Notes: generated by a model from the letters alone, not told the origin. DNA of 64,000 nucleotides from Chromobacterium amazonense (GCF_001855565.1 NZ_MKCR01000005.1:1-64000), one strand, 5' to 3'; numbered from the stretch's first letter, positions 45,950 to 56,482 are shown. Made by a program: numbers and translations.

Positions 45950-47683
45950 ATGGCTGATCTGGCAGAAGAAAACGCAACTCCTGTTTGGCGCGCTCGTTTG
46001 AATGAAGCGGGAGACCGCTTCAAGGCCTTGCCAAGCAACAAAAAAATCCTGTTTCTGACGGCGTTGGCGGCCATTTTCGCCGTCGTCGTCGGCGCTGTCG
46101 TTCTCAATCGCACCCCCTCTTACAAGGTTTTGTTTTCCAATCTGGCTGATCGCGATGGCGGCCAGATTACGGCTGCGCTGCAGCAAATGAACATTCCTTA
46201 TCAGTTGGGCGATGGCGGCGCGGTTTCTGTTCCTGCGGACAAGGTCTACGACGCCCGGCTGAGACTGGCGGCGCAGGGGCTGCCCAAGGCCAGCGGCGTC
46301 GGCTTCGAGTTGATGGACAACCAGAAATTCGGCATCAGCCAGTTCGCCGAGCAGGTCAACTATCAGCGCTCGATCGAAGGCGAACTGGCGCGCACCATCG
46401 AGGCGATTTCCTCGGTGCATAGCGCCCGCGTGCATATCGCCACGCCTAAACAGAGCGTATTCGTGCGGGAGCAGCAGGCGCCCACCGCCTCCGTGATGCT
46501 GGAGTTGTATCCGGGACGCATGTTGGATGCTGGCCAGGTCGCCGGCATTCTGCACCTGGTGTCCAGCTCGGTGCCGAATTTGACCTTGAAGAACGTCACC
46601 ATTGTCGATCAAGACGGCAATCTGTTGTCCAAGCAGCCGGGAGTGGACGAAAACTCCGGGCTTGATCAGCGCCAGCTGGGATTCGTGCGCCAGATCGAGG
46701 AAGGCTACGTCAAACGCATCGAAGACATTCTGGAGCCGATATTCGGCAAGGGCAACGCGCGCGCCCAGGTGACGGCTAATGTCGATTTTTCCGAGATCGA
46801 GCAGACGTCAGAGACCTACCGTCCCAACTCCAGCCCCAATCCATCGGCCACGCGCAGCCAGCAGATCAGCGAAAAGCTGGTCAATGGCTCCGCTCTGCCC
46901 AGCGGCGTGCCGGGCGCTTTGTCCAATCAGCCTCCGTCTGCGGCGTCGGCGCCCATCACGCTGCCGCCGGGCGCCGCGCCGGGCACGGCCAATCTATCCG
47001 GCCAGAGCGTCAGCGCCAGCGGCACTTTGCAGCGCGACATCACCACCAATTACGAAGTGGATAAGACCATCCAGCACACCAAGGTGCCGACTGGCGTGGT
47101 CAAGCGGCTGTCCGCCGCGGTGGTGGTCAATTACCGGCGCATGCCGGACAAGAACGGCGAAATGAAACCGACGCCGTTGACGGCGCAGGAAGTTCAGCAG
47201 ATCAATAATCTGGTCAAAGAGGCGATGGGTTACAACGCCAGCCGCGGCGATACATTGAATGTCGCCAACGCCGCCTTCGCCGATAATGCCCAGCCGGTGA
47301 CCGTGCAGGAGCGGGTGGTAGACTATGTCGCCAGCAACGGTACCAGCCTGATCAAGTATGGCTTGCTGGGGATAGCGCTGTTGTATCTGCTGTTTGGCGT
47401 GGTGCGCCCCATCATGCGGGATCTGGTCAAGCCGCCGCCGGCGCCGGGCGAGGCTGAGGGCGCTGCCGGCGCCAAAGGCGGCCGCTTGCTGGGCGTGGCC
47501 GGAGAAGAGGGCGAAGAAGGCGAGACGGCGGCTGGCATGGCTGGCAGCGGTTCGCTTGAAGATCCGCGCGAAGCGCAGCGTCGTCAGTACAGCAGCAATC
47601 TGGAGGCGGTGCGCGAGCTCGTGAAGTCCGATCCGCGCATGGCGGCACAGATCATCAAAGAATGGATCAGCTCCGATGAGTGA
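45950..47683 (+). CDS. fliF: Flagellar MS-ring protein FliF
   Basis: 577 residues. Two transmembrane segments (KKILFLTALAAIFAVVVGAV near 32-50 and LIKYGLLGIALLYLLFGVV near 470) surround the large periplasmic part. Ring-building motifs include YKVLFSNLADRDGGQI and ARVHIATPKQSVFVREQQ (in part). The C-terminal tail (QYSSNLEAVRELVKSDPRMA) binds FliG. Overlaps fliG by 8 bp. Confidence 0.97.
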   Translation: MADLAEENATPVWRARLNEAGDRFKALPSNKKILFLTALAAIFAVVVGAVVLNRTPSYKVLFSNLADRDGGQITAALQQMNIPYQLGDGGAVSVPADKVYDARLRLAAQGLPKASGVGFELMDNQKFGISQFAEQVNYQRSIEGELARTIEAISSVHSARVHIATPKQSVFVREQQAPTASVMLELYPGRMLDAGQVAGILHLVSSSVPNLTLKNVTIVDQDGNLLSKQPGVDENSGLDQRQLGFVRQIEEGYVKRIEDILEPIFGKGNARAQVTANVDFSEIEQTSETYRPNSSPNPSATRSQQISEKLVNGSALPSGVPGALSNQPPSAASAPITLPPGAAPGTANLSGQSVSASGTLQRDITTNYEVDKTIQHTKVPTGVVKRLSAAVVVNYRRMPDKNGEMKPTPLTAQEVQQINNLVKEAMGYNASRGDTLNVANAAFADNAQPVTVQERVVDYVASNGTSLIKYGLLGIALLYLLFGVVRPIMRDLVKPPPAPGEAEGAAGAKGGRLLGVAGEEGEEGETAAGMAGSGSLEDPREAQRRQYSSNLEAVRELVKSDPRMAAQIIKEWISSDE

Positions 47684-48674
47684 TAACGGTATTCGCAAAA
47701 GCGCCATCTTGCTGTTCAGCCTGGGGCAGGCCGAGGCGGTCGAGGTATTCAAATACCTGGGGCCGAAAGAGGTGCAGAAGATTTCCCTGGCCATGGCGGC
47801 GATCAACAACCTCAGCTATGAGCAGATCGACGAAGTGGTGGAGCAGTTCCGGCAGGAGTGCCAGGCTCGCGCCAGCATCGGCGCTTCGGACGAATACCTG
47901 CGCAACGTGCTGGTGGAGGCGCTGGGGCCGGACAAGGCGGCCAACCTGCTGGACAAGATCATGCAGGGCAACGATCACAGCGGCATCGAAAGCCTGAAGT
48001 GGATGGACCCGTCCTCCGCCGCCGATTTGATCCGCCACGAACACCCGCAGATCATCGCCACGATTCTGGTGCATCTGGAGCCGGACTTGTCCAGTTCCAT
48101 CCTGTCATTCTTCCCGGAACGCATGCGCAACGAGGTGCTGATCCGCACCGCCACCCTCGAGGGGGTTCAGCCGCAGGCGCTGCGCGAGCTGAACGACGTG
48201 CTTACCCAGCTGTTGTCCGGTTCGGACCGCATCAAGAAGAGCGCGTCCGGCGGCGTGGGGCTCACAGCCGAAATCCTCAACTTCATGGGCGGCAATGTCG
48301 AGGCCTCCGCCCTTGGCTATATCCGCGAATACGATCCTGAGCTGGCGCAACGGATTCAGGACAAGATGTTCGTCTTCGAAAACCTGCTCGATGTCGACGA
48401 TCGCTCGATTCAGACCATTTTGCGCGAGGTGCAGTCCGATTCGTTGGTGATCGCCTTGAAGGGCACCAGCAACGAGCTGAAGGAAAAGATCTTCCGCAAT
48501 ATGTCTCAGCGGGCGGCGGAAATGTTGCGCGACGACCTGGAGTCCAAGGGACCGGTCAAGCTGTCCGAGGTCGAGGCGGAGCAGAAGGAAATCCTCAAGG
48601 TGGTGCGCAAGCTCGCCGACGACGGCCAGATCGTGCTAGGCAGCAAGGGCGGTGATGAAGGCCTCGTCGAATAA
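47676..48674 (+). CDS. fliG: Flagellar motor switch protein FliG
   Basis: 332 residues. C-ring component that contacts FliF and MotA. Landmarks: KSAILLFSLGQAEAVEVFKYL (in part), EHPQIIATILVHLEPDLSSS, and the C-terminal torque helix region NMSQRAAEMLRDDLESKGPV. Standard length, stop overlaps fliH. Confidence 0.97.
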   Translation: MSDNGIRKSAILLFSLGQAEAVEVFKYLGPKEVQKISLAMAAINNLSYEQIDEVVEQFRQECQARASIGASDEYLRNVLVEALGPDKAANLLDKIMQGNDHSGIESLKWMDPSSAADLIRHEHPQIIATILVHLEPDLSSSILSFFPERMRNEVLIRTATLEGVQPQALRELNDVLTQLLSGSDRIKKSASGGVGLTAEILNFMGGNVEASALGYIREYDPELAQRIQDKMFVFENLLDVDDRSIQTILREVQSDSLVIALKGTSNELKEKIFRNMSQRAAEMLRDDLESKGPVKLSEVEAEQKEILKVVRKLADDGQIVLGSKGGDEGLVE

Positions 48675-49527
48675 TCCCATCATCCCCGGCGAGGAGCTGG
48701 AAAGCTGGAGCAGCTGGAGTCCGGCCTCGCTGGATGGGTTTACCCAGGCGCTGTCTCCGGCCCAGTTGGTGGCGATGGCGCAGATGCGCAAGCCCGGGCC
48801 CAGCCTGGCGGAGCGGATCGCGGCCAGCGAGGCCGAGTCTGCGGCGCCGGTGCCGCTGGCGGAGGCCGAGGCGATGGCCGAGCAGGCGGAGATGGCCGAG
48901 GACACGGCGCCGGAAGACGAGCCGGCCTTGAGCTATCCCACCGCGGCCGAGTTGGAAGCCATCCATCAGGAAGCCTGGCAGACCGGACATGATGCCGGTC
49001 TGGAGGCCGGCCGCGCCGAGGGCTTCGAGCAGGGCATGCAAGCCGGGCGCGAGCAGGGCGCTGCCGAGGCGCGGGCCGAGCTGCAGCCCAGGCTGGATGA
49101 GGCCTGGCAGTCCCTGCAGTCGATGGCGGGCAGTTTTTCCGCGGAGCTGGCGCGCGTCGAGCAAGAGCTGGCCCAGGATGTGTTGAAATTGGCCTGGCAG
49201 CTGGCGCAGAAGCTGCTGCAGCAGCAATTGCTGCAGGACAAGCAGGCTTTGCTGCCCTTATTGCAATCGGCCCTGGCCGACTTGCCGTCCACGCTTGCCA
49301 CGGCCCGCTTGCGTGTCAATCCGGCCGATGTGGAGGTGGCGCGCGAATTCTTGCGGCAGGAAACGCCGGAGACGGCTTGGCAGTGGGTTGAAGATCCGGC
49401 GATCACGCGCGGCGGCTGCGTCATCGATACCGCGTCGGCGCGCTTGGACATGAGCGTCGAAACCCGCCTGGCTGCCTTGAGCCGGGCCTTAGGGCTGGAG
49501 GCGGGAGATGAGCAGCGGTCTGCTTGA
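48655..49527 (+). CDS. fliH: Flagellar assembly protein FliH
   Basis: 290 residues. Regulator of the export ATPase FliI and anchor to the C ring. The N-terminal half is acidic and Ala/Glu-rich; a GxxxG-like stretch follows ([20 protein letters not shown], then [10 protein letters not shown]), as in other FliH proteins. The ATG overlaps fliG by 20 bp and its stop overlaps fliI by 20 bp. Confidence 0.92.
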   Translation: MKASSNNPIIPGEELESWSSWSPASLDGFTQALSPAQLVAMAQMRKPGPSLAERIAASEAESAAPVPLAEAEAMAEQAEMAEDTAPEDEPALSYPTAAELEAIHQEAWQTGHDAGLEAGRAEGFEQGMQAGREQGAAEARAELQPRLDEAWQSLQSMAGSFSAELARVEQELAQDVLKLAWQLAQKLLQQQLLQDKQALLPLLQSALADLPSTLATARLRVNPADVEVAREFLRQETPETAWQWVEDPAITRGGCVIDTASARLDMSVETRLAALSRALGLEAGDEQRSA

Positions 49528-50902
49528 GCGGCAACGTGCCTGGCTGGACGCCTGCGGCGAGGCTGCCGCCTCGGCCTCGTTGTGGCAGCCTTGCGGCAGG
49601 CTGGTGCGCGTCACCGGCATGGTGATGGAGGCGGTGGGCATCAAGCTGCCGGTGGGCAGCGCCTGCCGGGTGATGCTGGCCGACGACCAGGCGGTCGAGG
49701 CCGAGGTGGTTGGCTTTGCCGGCGACAAAGTGTTTCTGATGCCCTTGACCAATGTCCACGGCTTGCTGCCGGGCACGCCGGTGTTGCCATTGGCTTCGCA
49801 TGCGCCGCCGATGTACGGGCATGCTCGCGGGGCCGCGCGCGCCGATCTCTCCGTCGGCCGCCAGGTGCCGGTCGGCCTCAGCCTGCTGGGCCGCGTGCTG
49901 GATTCTCTGGGGCGGCCGCTGGACGGCTTGGGCCCCATTCATCCCGATGCCTGGCACCCCCTTTACAGTCAACCGATCAACCCGCTGGACCGCACCCCGG
50001 TGCATGATGTGCTGGATGTCGGCGTGCGCGCCATCAACGGCTTGCTGACCGTCGGGCGGGGCCAGCGTCTGGGCTTGTTCGCCGGCTCGGGCGTCGGCAA
50101 ATCGGTCCTGCTGGGCATGATGGCCCGCTTTACCAAGGCCGACGTGGTGGTGGTGGGCCTGATCGGCGAACGGGGCCGCGAGGTGAAGGACTTCATCGAC
50201 AACATCCTGGGCGACGAAGGACGGGCGCGCTCGGTGGTGGTGGCGGCGCCGGCCGACATGCCGCCCTTGATGAGGCTGCACGGCGCGGCCTATGCCACGG
50301 CGCTGGCGGAATATTTCCGCGCCCAGGGTTTGGATGTGCTGTTGCTGATGGATTCGGTCACCCGTTACGCGATGGCGCAGCGCGAGATCGCTCTGGCCAT
50401 TGGCGAGCCGCCGGTGACCAAGGGCTATCCGCCGTCGGTGTTCGCCCGCCTGCCGCAATTGATCGAGCGCGCCGGCAATGGCGAGGAAGGCGGCGGTTCG
50501 ATCACCGGCTTCTATACCGTGCTGTCCGAGGGCGACGATCAGCAGGATCCGATCGCCGACTCCGCGCGCGCCATCCTCGATGGCCACTTCGTGCTGTCGC
50601 GCGATTTGGCCGAGGCAGGGCATTACCCCGCCATCGACATCGAACAATCGATCAGCCGGGTGATGGTCGACATCGTGCCGCAACAGCAAATGGACATGGC
50701 GCGCCACTTCAAGCAATTGTATTCGCGCTATCGGCGCAATCGCGACCTGATCAGCGTGGGCGCCTATGTCGCCGGCTCCGATCCGGTGCTGGATGACGCG
50801 ATGCGCCGCCATTTGCCCATGGTGGGTTTCCTGACTCAGCCTATGCATGAATCGCATGACTACGCCTCCTGCCGCGAGCAATTGGCGAGCGTGCTGGCCT
50901 GA
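49508..50902 (+). CDS. fliI: Flagellum-specific ATP synthase FliI
   Basis: 464 residues. Export ATPase related to the F1 beta subunit. Walker A GSGVGKS in [32 protein letters not shown], Walker [18 protein letters not shown] and [20 protein letters not shown]. It powers export of flagellar subunits with FliH and FliJ. Confidence 0.97.
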   Translation: MSSGLLERQRAWLDACGEAAASASLWQPCGRLVRVTGMVMEAVGIKLPVGSACRVMLADDQAVEAEVVGFAGDKVFLMPLTNVHGLLPGTPVLPLASHAPPMYGHARGAARADLSVGRQVPVGLSLLGRVLDSLGRPLDGLGPIHPDAWHPLYSQPINPLDRTPVHDVLDVGVRAINGLLTVGRGQRLGLFAGSGVGKSVLLGMMARFTKADVVVVGLIGERGREVKDFIDNILGDEGRARSVVVAAPADMPPLMRLHGAAYATALAEYFRAQGLDVLLLMDSVTRYAMAQREIALAIGEPPVTKGYPPSVFARLPQLIERAGNGEEGGGSITGFYTVLSEGDDQQDPIADSARAILDGHFVLSRDLAEAGHYPAIDIEQSISRVMVDIVPQQQMDMARHFKQLYSRYRRNRDLISVGAYVAGSDPVLDDAMRRHLPMVGFLTQPMHESHDYASCREQLASVLA

Positions 50903-50911
50903 GGTTGATCC

Positions 50912-51364
50912 ATGGCGGAAAGCAAGTATCTGCTGCTGGTGAGGCTGGCCGACGAAAAACAGCAGTCGGCGGCGGAGCGGATGAGCCTGGCGCAAAACCG
51001 CCTCAATCAGGCTCACATGCGGCTGACGCAGTTGGACGATTTCCGAAATGAATATCGCCAGCGATTGGTGGCCGGCGGCAGCAAGGGCATGTCGGTGATC
51101 CAGTATCAGGATTTCCATCGCTTCCTGTCCCGGCTGGATGAAGCCATGATCCAGCAGCGGCAGGATGTGGATCACTGCACCCAGCGCTTCATGCTGGAGC
51201 GGCAAGCTTGGCAGCTTGAATACAAAAAATTCAAGGCCTACGAAAAGCTGCTGCAGCGCGAGCGGGAGCGCGAGGCGCAACTGGAGGCCAAGCGCGAACA
51301 AAGGCGAACCGACGAGTTTGCTACTCGGCAATTCTGGGATAAGACGCACGGCGAGGATGCCTGA
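50912..51364 (+). CDS. fliJ: Flagellar export chaperone FliJ
   Basis: 150 residues, almost wholly helical and charged, a typical FliJ two-helix coiled coil (LVRLADEKQQSAAERMSLAQ, REREREAQLEAKREQRRTDE). Position between fliI and fliK confirms it. Confidence 0.9.
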   Translation: MAESKYLLLVRLADEKQQSAAERMSLAQNRLNQAHMRLTQLDDFRNEYRQRLVAGGSKGMSVIQYQDFHRFLSRLDEAMIQQRQDVDHCTQRFMLERQAWQLEYKKFKAYEKLLQREREREAQLEAKREQRRTDEFATRQFWDKTHGEDA

Positions 51365-51418
51365 TCTGGCACGCTCCTTGCTTTGAACCGGTGGCCAATA
51401 CTCAGTCGAGGCTTGATC

Positions 51419-52432
51419 ATGACCATCATCGTCACTACGCCAGTTGCCAATGCCAGCGGCGCGTCCGGCCCCGGCGGCTCTTCCGCCGCCGCAGGAGGGA
51501 GCGCCGAAGGGGCTTCCGGAGATCTGTTCGCCAGCCTGCTTGGCCTGCAGATGAGCGTGATCGGCAGCCTGTTGCCGGGGCTGGGGGACGGCGGCACCGG
51601 AGCGGGCAAGCCTGACGATGACAAGCCCAATGCCTCGCCCGGCGACGCCTCTGCCCAAGCCGCGCTGGCCATGCCTTTGCTGGCGGCGCTGCAGTTGCAA
51701 CAGGCGCCAGCGACGCCTGCGCAGCAGCCGACTCAGGCGACGACGCAAGACAAAGCGCCGGTGCAGGACTTGTTGGCGCAACCGCCCGCCGCTAATTTGC
51801 CTATGCAGGATCTGCAGACTCAGCAAGCGACTCCCAAGGTAGATCCCACATTGCTGCTGCCCGTCGGCAAGCAGGGTTTCAACTGGCAGAGCAGCCAGCA
51901 AAAATTGCCGGACCCGGATCAGACGGCCGCGCAATTCTTGCCGCTGCAGCAATTGCAGCAGCCGCAGCAGAGCAATCAAGCGCAGGCGGCGGCCAGCGCC
52001 AATATGCCGCAGCTGACCTTGCCGCAAACGCTGAACGATCCCAATTGGGGCAAAGCGCTGGGGGAGCAAGTGCTGAGCATGGTCAGCCTGAAAATGGACA
52101 AGGCGCAAATTCAGTTGAACCCGCCGCAGATGGGGCCGATTGAGATCACCTTGAAGATGAACGGCACGGATCAGGCGCAAGTGTTGTTCACCGCGGCGGT
52201 GCCCGCTACCCGCGAAGCTTTGGAAAACAATATGCACCGCCTCAGTTCCATGCTGTCTTCAAGCGGCATCCAACTGACCGATTCGCAGGTTTCCAGCGGC
52301 AATTCCGGCCAGCAGCAACAGGCATTCCAGCAGAAGCGCGGCCGCCAGGATGCGGGCCTCCCAGAGGTGGATGGCGTGGACGCCCTGGCCTCGATCAAGG
52401 CCGCGCGCGGCATACTCAGTATATTTGCCTGA
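51419..52432 (+). CDS. fliK: Flagellar hook-length control protein FliK
   Basis: 337 residues from the ATG preceded by GAGG. The N-terminal two thirds are low-complexity, rich in Gln, Ala and Pro (the ruler part). The C-terminal domain has MDKAQIQLNPPQMGPIEITL and LTDSQVSSGN, typical of the hook-length switch domain. It sets hook length and changes export specificity. Confidence 0.92.
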   Translation: MTIIVTTPVANASGASGPGGSSAAAGGSAEGASGDLFASLLGLQMSVIGSLLPGLGDGGTGAGKPDDDKPNASPGDASAQAALAMPLLAALQLQQAPATPAQQPTQATTQDKAPVQDLLAQPPAANLPMQDLQTQQATPKVDPTLLLPVGKQGFNWQSSQQKLPDPDQTAAQFLPLQQLQQPQQSNQAQAAASANMPQLTLPQTLNDPNWGKALGEQVLSMVSLKMDKAQIQLNPPQMGPIEITLKMNGTDQAQVLFTAAVPATREALENNMHRLSSMLSSSGIQLTDSQVSSGNSGQQQQAFQQKRGRQDAGLPEVDGVDALASIKAARGILSIFA

Positions 52433-52540
52433 TCGTATTTGATTACGACACTGTTCATCCGCCCGAGAAAACTGGAAAATATGGGGGGGAAATCGTTTAA
52501 GATTTCACTAGGCACTCCATAAAAGAACAGGTCATAACAT
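52433..52540. promoter_or_regulatory. Gap between fliK and fliL, possible internal promoter
   Basis: 108 bp, AT-rich, in an otherwise overlapping gene run. No clear sigma-54 or sigma-28 site was found. It splits the block into fliEFGHIJK and fliLMNOP-GNAT-QR. Confidence 0.3.
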
Positions 52541-53062
52541 ATGTCGGACGAAAAAAAGGCGGATAAGGCGGAAAAAAAGGCTGGAGGCGGCGGCAACAAG
52601 CTGATGCTGATCGTCATTGTGCTGCTGATTCTGCTATTGGTCGCGGTGGGCGGGCTGGCCGCGTATATGTTCACCAGCATGGGCAAGCCGCAAGCCGGGG
52701 CGCAGACTGAGCAGGTCAAGGAAAAACCGAAGAAAAAACACGAAGGTCCGCCGATTTTCGAAAAGCTGGACACTTTCGTGGTGAATCTGGCCGGCAATGA
52801 CGGCAGCTTGCTGCAGGTTGACATGCAGGCGGAGCTGGGCGACGAAGAGGCCAAAAAGAAATTCACCGATTATGCGCCCAAGATCCGCAGCGCGGTCATT
52901 TTGCTCTTGTCGTCCAAAACCGCTGCTGAGGTCAGCACCGCCGACGGCAAGGTCAAGCTCAAGGCGCAGGTCAAGCAGATCATCAACGAGGCGATGGACG
53001 CGGGCGAGGATCCCGTTGTCGACAGCGTCCTCTTCACTTCCTTCATCATTCAGAAGCAGTAA
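52541..53062 (+). CDS. fliL: Flagellar basal body-associated protein FliL
   Basis: 173 residues. Cytoplasmic Lys-rich N-terminus, one transmembrane helix (LMLIVIVLLILLLVAVGGLA), then a periplasmic domain (FEKLDTFVVNLAGNDGSLLQ) with conserved C-terminal VLFTSFIIQKQ. Supports stator function. Confidence 0.95.
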   Translation: MSDEKKADKAEKKAGGGGNKLMLIVIVLLILLLVAVGGLAAYMFTSMGKPQAGAQTEQVKEKPKKKHEGPPIFEKLDTFVVNLAGNDGSLLQVDMQAELGDEEAKKKFTDYAPKIRSAVILLLSSKTAAEVSTADGKVKLKAQVKQIINEAMDAGEDPVVDSVLFTSFIIQKQ

Positions 53063-53067
53063 GCGCC

Positions 53068-54072
53068 ATGGGCGACGATATCCTGTCCCAGGAAGAGGTA
53101 GACGCGCTATTACGAGGCGTCTCCGGCGAGGATGACGATGACGAGGGCGGCCAGGATGCCGCAGGCGTCCGCGGCTACGACATCGGCCGACAGGAGCGCA
53201 TTGTCCGCGGCCGCATGCCCACGCTTGAAATCATCAACGAGCGTTTTGCCCGCAATCTGCGCATCGGCCTGTTCAACTTCATCCGCCGCAACGCGGAAAT
53301 CTCGGTGGGACCGGTGCGGGTGCAGAAGTACAGCGAATTCATCCGCAACCTGGTGGTGCCGACCAACCTGAATCTGGTGCATGTCAAGCCGCTGCGCGGC
53401 ACGGGCCTGTTGATCTTCGACCCGGACCTGGTGTTCCTGATCGTGGACAACCTGTTCGGCAGCGACGGCCGCTACCACGTGCGGGTGGAGGGACGGGATT
53501 TCACGCCGACGGAGCAGCGCATCATCCACCGTCTGTTGGAGGTGGTGTTTGCGGAGTGCCAGAAGGCCTGGGAGCCGGTGCATCCGATCGAATTCGTCTA
53601 TCTGCGCTCGGAAATGAACACCCAGTTCGCCAATATCGCCACGCCCACCGAAGTGGTGGTGGCGATGACCTTCCATATCGAGCTGGGCGCGGGCGGCGGC
53701 GATTTTCACATCTGTCTGCCGTACTCCATGGTGGAGCCGATACGCGATCTGCTTTCCAGCACGATGCAGGCCGACCGCACCGAAGTGGATAACCGCTGGG
53801 TCAACCTGATGACGCATCAGGTGCAGGCGGCCGAGGTGGAGCTGGTGGCCACGCTGGCCCAATCCAAGGTGACCCTGGGGCAGATTCTGAACCTGAAGGC
53901 GGGAGACGTGGTGATGGTGGAGATTCCGGAGCGGGTGGAGGCCGATGTATCAGGCATTCCGGTGTTCGAAGCCAGTTATGGCACGGTGCAGGGCCGCTAT
54001 GCCTTGAAAGTGGAAAAGATTTTGGCGGGAGCGAACGAGTTCTTGGAGCTGCCGGGAGATAAAGAGCAATGA
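53068..54072 (+). CDS. fliM: Flagellar motor switch protein FliM
   Basis: 334 residues. N-terminal CheY-binding motif DDILSQEEVDALLRGV, the central CheC-like domain (RIGLFNFIRRNAEISVGPV, VLFIV-type strands) and the C-terminal FliN-like domain (LGQILNLKAGDVVMVEIPE). Overlaps fliN by 4 bp (ATGA). Confidence 0.97.
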   Translation: MGDDILSQEEVDALLRGVSGEDDDDEGGQDAAGVRGYDIGRQERIVRGRMPTLEIINERFARNLRIGLFNFIRRNAEISVGPVRVQKYSEFIRNLVVPTNLNLVHVKPLRGTGLLIFDPDLVFLIVDNLFGSDGRYHVRVEGRDFTPTEQRIIHRLLEVVFAECQKAWEPVHPIEFVYLRSEMNTQFANIATPTEVVVAMTFHIELGAGGGDFHICLPYSMVEPIRDLLSSTMQADRTEVDNRWVNLMTHQVQAAEVELVATLAQSKVTLGQILNLKAGDVVMVEIPERVEADVSGIPVFEASYGTVQGRYALKVEKILAGANEFLELPGDKEQ

Positions 54073-54515
54073 GCGAAGAAGAGCTGCAGGGCGGCGCGGC
54101 AGGCGCCGAGGAAGAAGTCTCGATGGACGACTGGGCCGCTGCGATGGCGGAGCAGGAGGTGGCGGACAGCCAAACGGCGGAAGCGCCGGAGGCCGTCCCG
54201 GCGCAAGGTTTGTTCCAGGAGTTGGGCACGGCGGCCGCAGCCGGCGGCACGCAGCAGAATCTGGACATGATTCTGGATATTCCGGTGCAGCTGACTGTGG
54301 AGCTGGGCCGCACCAAGATCGCCATCCGCAACCTGCTGCAGCTGGCGCAGGGCTCGGTGGTGGAGCTGGACGGAATGGCCGGCGAGCCGATGGACGTTCT
54401 GGTCAATGGCTGCCTGATTGCCCAGGGCGAGGTAGTGGTGGTCAACGACAAGTTCGGTATTCGCCTGACCGACATCATTACGCCGGCCGAGCGCATTCGC
54501 CGCTTGCAGAAATGA
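54069..54515 (+). CDS. fliN: Flagellar motor switch protein FliN
   Basis: 148 residues. Acidic N-terminal extension of about 70 residues and the SpoA domain ([47 protein letters not shown]). C-ring component. Overlaps fliO. Confidence 0.96.
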   Translation: MSEEELQGGAAGAEEEVSMDDWAAAMAEQEVADSQTAEAPEAVPAQGLFQELGTAAAAGGTQQNLDMILDIPVQLTVELGRTKIAIRNLLQLAQGSVVELDGMAGEPMDVLVNGCLIAQGEVVVVNDKFGIRLTDIITPAERIRRLQK

Positions 54516-54970
54516 GGATCATGCCGAATCCAGCGCGCGCCTTGCTTGGCGCATCCGGCTTTGCCTGGCCGGCGTTGGCGCTGGCGGCGCAAGTGCCGGC
54601 TCAGCCTGCGCCATCGCCCTTTGCCAGCCTGTTGCAGGTGATTCTGGGCCTGGCGGTGGTGCTGGGCGCCATCGTCGGCGTGGCCTGGCTGTTCAAGCGC
54701 TTGTCCGGCGGCATGCTGGGCGGCGCGGGTCGGGTCCGTGTGGTCGGCGGCACCATGATAGGCCAGAAGGAACGGGTGGTGATCGTCGAGTTGGAGGGAG
54801 AATGGCTGGTGCTGGGCGTGACGCCGCAGCAGGTCAATCTGCTGAGCAAGATGCCCAGGCCGGAAGGCGCCGATCAGCCCCCGGCCGAACCTGCGGAGCC
54901 GTTCGCCCGTTGGTTGAAGGCCGCGTTGGACAAGAGCCGCGGCGGGCAGGGGCAGCGGGACAAATCATGA
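54512..54970 (+). CDS. fliO: Flagellar biosynthesis protein FliO
   Basis: 152 residues; start at 54512 (ATGA overlap) or 54521. One transmembrane segment ([20 protein letters not shown]), then a short cytoplasmic domain ([37 protein letters not shown]). It helps FliP assemble. Overlaps fliP by 4 bp. Confidence 0.93.
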   Translation: MRIMPNPARALLGASGFAWPALALAAQVPAQPAPSPFASLLQVILGLAVVLGAIVGVAWLFKRLSGGMLGGAGRVRVVGGTMIGQKERVVIVELEGEWLVLGVTPQQVNLLSKMPRPEGADQPPAEPAEPFARWLKAALDKSRGGQGQRDKS

Positions 54971-55719
54971 AGAAAAAGTTGGTGATCGCCCTGCTATCCG
55001 GCGGGGCTTTGTTGTTGCCCTTGCTGGCCGACGCGGCGGCTGGGCTGCCGCTGATGACGAGTTCGCCGGCGGCGGGCGGCGGGCAGAACTACTCGCTCAG
55101 CCTGCAGATGCTGCTGTTCATGACGGCGCTGACCTTCATCCCGGCCATGCTGCTGATGATGACGGCCTTCACCCGGATCGTGATCGTGCTGTCGCTGCTG
55201 CGGCAGGCCTTGGGCACCACCCAGGCGCCGCCAAACCAGGTGATTGTCGGTTTGGCGCTGTTTCTGACGCTGTTCGTCATGGGGCCGACTTTCGATCAGG
55301 TCTACAGCAAGGCTTGGGTGCCGTTTTCCGATGACAAAATCAGCTTCAATCAGGCGCTGGATGAAGCCAGCAAGCCGATGAAGGCTTTCATGCTGCGCCA
55401 GACCCGGGAGAAGGATCTGTCCTTCTTCATCGAGATTTCGCAGTCGGAAAAGCCGCAGACCAAGGAAGACGTGTCGATGAAGACCCTGGTGCCGGCCTTT
55501 GCCATCAGCGAGCTGAAAACCGCGTTCCAGATCGGCTTCATGGTTTTCATTCCCTTCATGATCATCGACCTGGTTGTCGCCAGCATTCTGATGGCGATGG
55601 GCATGATGATGGTGTCGCCGGTGACTATCTCCCTACCGTTCAAGATGATGTTGTTCGTGCTGGTGGACGGCTGGACCCTGCTGATGGGCTCGCTGGTGCA
55701 GAGTTTTTACACGGGATGA
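54967..55719 (+). CDS. fliP: Flagellar export gate protein FliP
   Basis: 250 residues. A signal peptide ([23 protein letters not shown], in part) precedes four transmembrane segments ([74 protein letters not shown]). Forms the core of the export gate with FliQ and FliR. Its TGA is overlapped by the start of the GNAT gene. Confidence 0.97.
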   Translation: MKKKLVIALLSGGALLLPLLADAAAGLPLMTSSPAAGGGQNYSLSLQMLLFMTALTFIPAMLLMMTAFTRIVIVLSLLRQALGTTQAPPNQVIVGLALFLTLFVMGPTFDQVYSKAWVPFSDDKISFNQALDEASKPMKAFMLRQTREKDLSFFIEISQSEKPQTKEDVSMKTLVPAFAISELKTAFQIGFMVFIPFMIIDLVVASILMAMGMMMVSPVTISLPFKMMLFVLVDGWTLLMGSLVQSFYTG

Positions 55720-56216
55720 GCATGCGGCTGGAAGCGTTGTCGGCGGCTGATCTGCCGGCGTGCCATGCCTTGTTCCAAGCCTGCGTCCGCGCCTTGGCCG
55801 GGACCGTTTACACCGAGGCGCAGTGCGCGGCCTGGGCGTCGGCGCGGGATTGGAGCGAGGAAATCGCTCTCGCCTGGCAAGCCCGGCTGGCCGATGCGTG
55901 GTCGTGCAAGGCCTTGGCGCCGGATGGCCGCCTGGCAGGATTCGCCTGGTTGAAGCGGAACGGCGAGTTCGACATGCTGTTTGTCGCGCCATGGGCCGCC
56001 CGTGGCGGCTTGGGCGGCCGAATGATTGAAGAGCTGGAGCGCCAGGCCGCGGAGGCGGGCGTAACCGCCTTGCACGTCTGGGCCAGCCATGCGTCGCGCC
56101 CGGTGTTCGAGCGGGCGGCTTACCGCCTGCTGCGTCCTAACCGGATCATCCGGCAAGGCGTGGTGATAGACAATTGGCTGCTGGCCAAGGGCGGCTGGCG
56201 GGAGGAGGAGTCATGA
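55716..56216 (+). CDS. YafP-like GNAT acetyltransferase inserted between fliP and fliQ
   Basis: 166 residues, a single GNAT domain. It resembles the E. coli YafP group: [40 protein letters not shown], acetyl-CoA loop [19 protein letters not shown], then [20 protein letters not shown]. It has ATGA overlaps at both ends, with fliP (55716) and fliQ (56213). Codon use is as GC-rich as the fli genes. No GNAT is part of the standard export-gate operon. The target could be a flagellar protein or something unrelated; nothing in the sequence tells. Confidence 0.92.
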   Translation: MSMRLEALSAADLPACHALFQACVRALAGTVYTEAQCAAWASARDWSEEIALAWQARLADAWSCKALAPDGRLAGFAWLKRNGEFDMLFVAPWAARGGLGGRMIEELERQAAEAGVTALHVWASHASRPVFERAAYRLLRPNRIIRQGVVIDNWLLAKGGWREEES

Positions 56217-56482
56217 GTCCTGAATTGGTCATCAGCATCATGCAGAATGCGCTGTACATCCTGATCATCGTCTCGGCCCCGGTCTTGTTGACTTCTCTGC
56301 TGGTGGGCCTGCTGATCAGCATTCTGCAGGCCGCCACCCAGATCAATGAAATGACGCTGACTTTCATTCCGAAGCTGCTGGCGATGTTTCTGGTGCTGGT
56401 GCTGGCCGGACCGTGGATGCTGAACACCTTGATGGAGTACATCACCCGGCTGTTCCAGAGCATACCGAATGTGATTGGCTGA
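56213..56482 (+). CDS. fliQ: Flagellar export gate protein FliQ
   Basis: 89 residues, two transmembrane helices (ALYILIIVSAPVLLTSLLVG and LLAMFLVLVLAGPWMLNTLM), with QAATQINEMTLTFIPK between them. The ATG overlaps the GNAT stop. Its stop overlaps the fliR start (TGATG). Confidence 0.96.
   Translation: MSPELVISIMQNALYILIIVSAPVLLTSLLVGLLISILQAATQINEMTLTFIPKLLAMFLVLVLAGPWMLNTLMEYITRLFQSIPNVIG

Noticed and set aside
49421-52237. Very long minus-strand frame (over 900 codons) opposite fliI-fliJ-fliK
   Set aside because: It is the reverse of well-identified flagellar genes. Its translation is His/Gln/Arg-rich without domain features, as is typical of antisense frames in GC-rich DNA.
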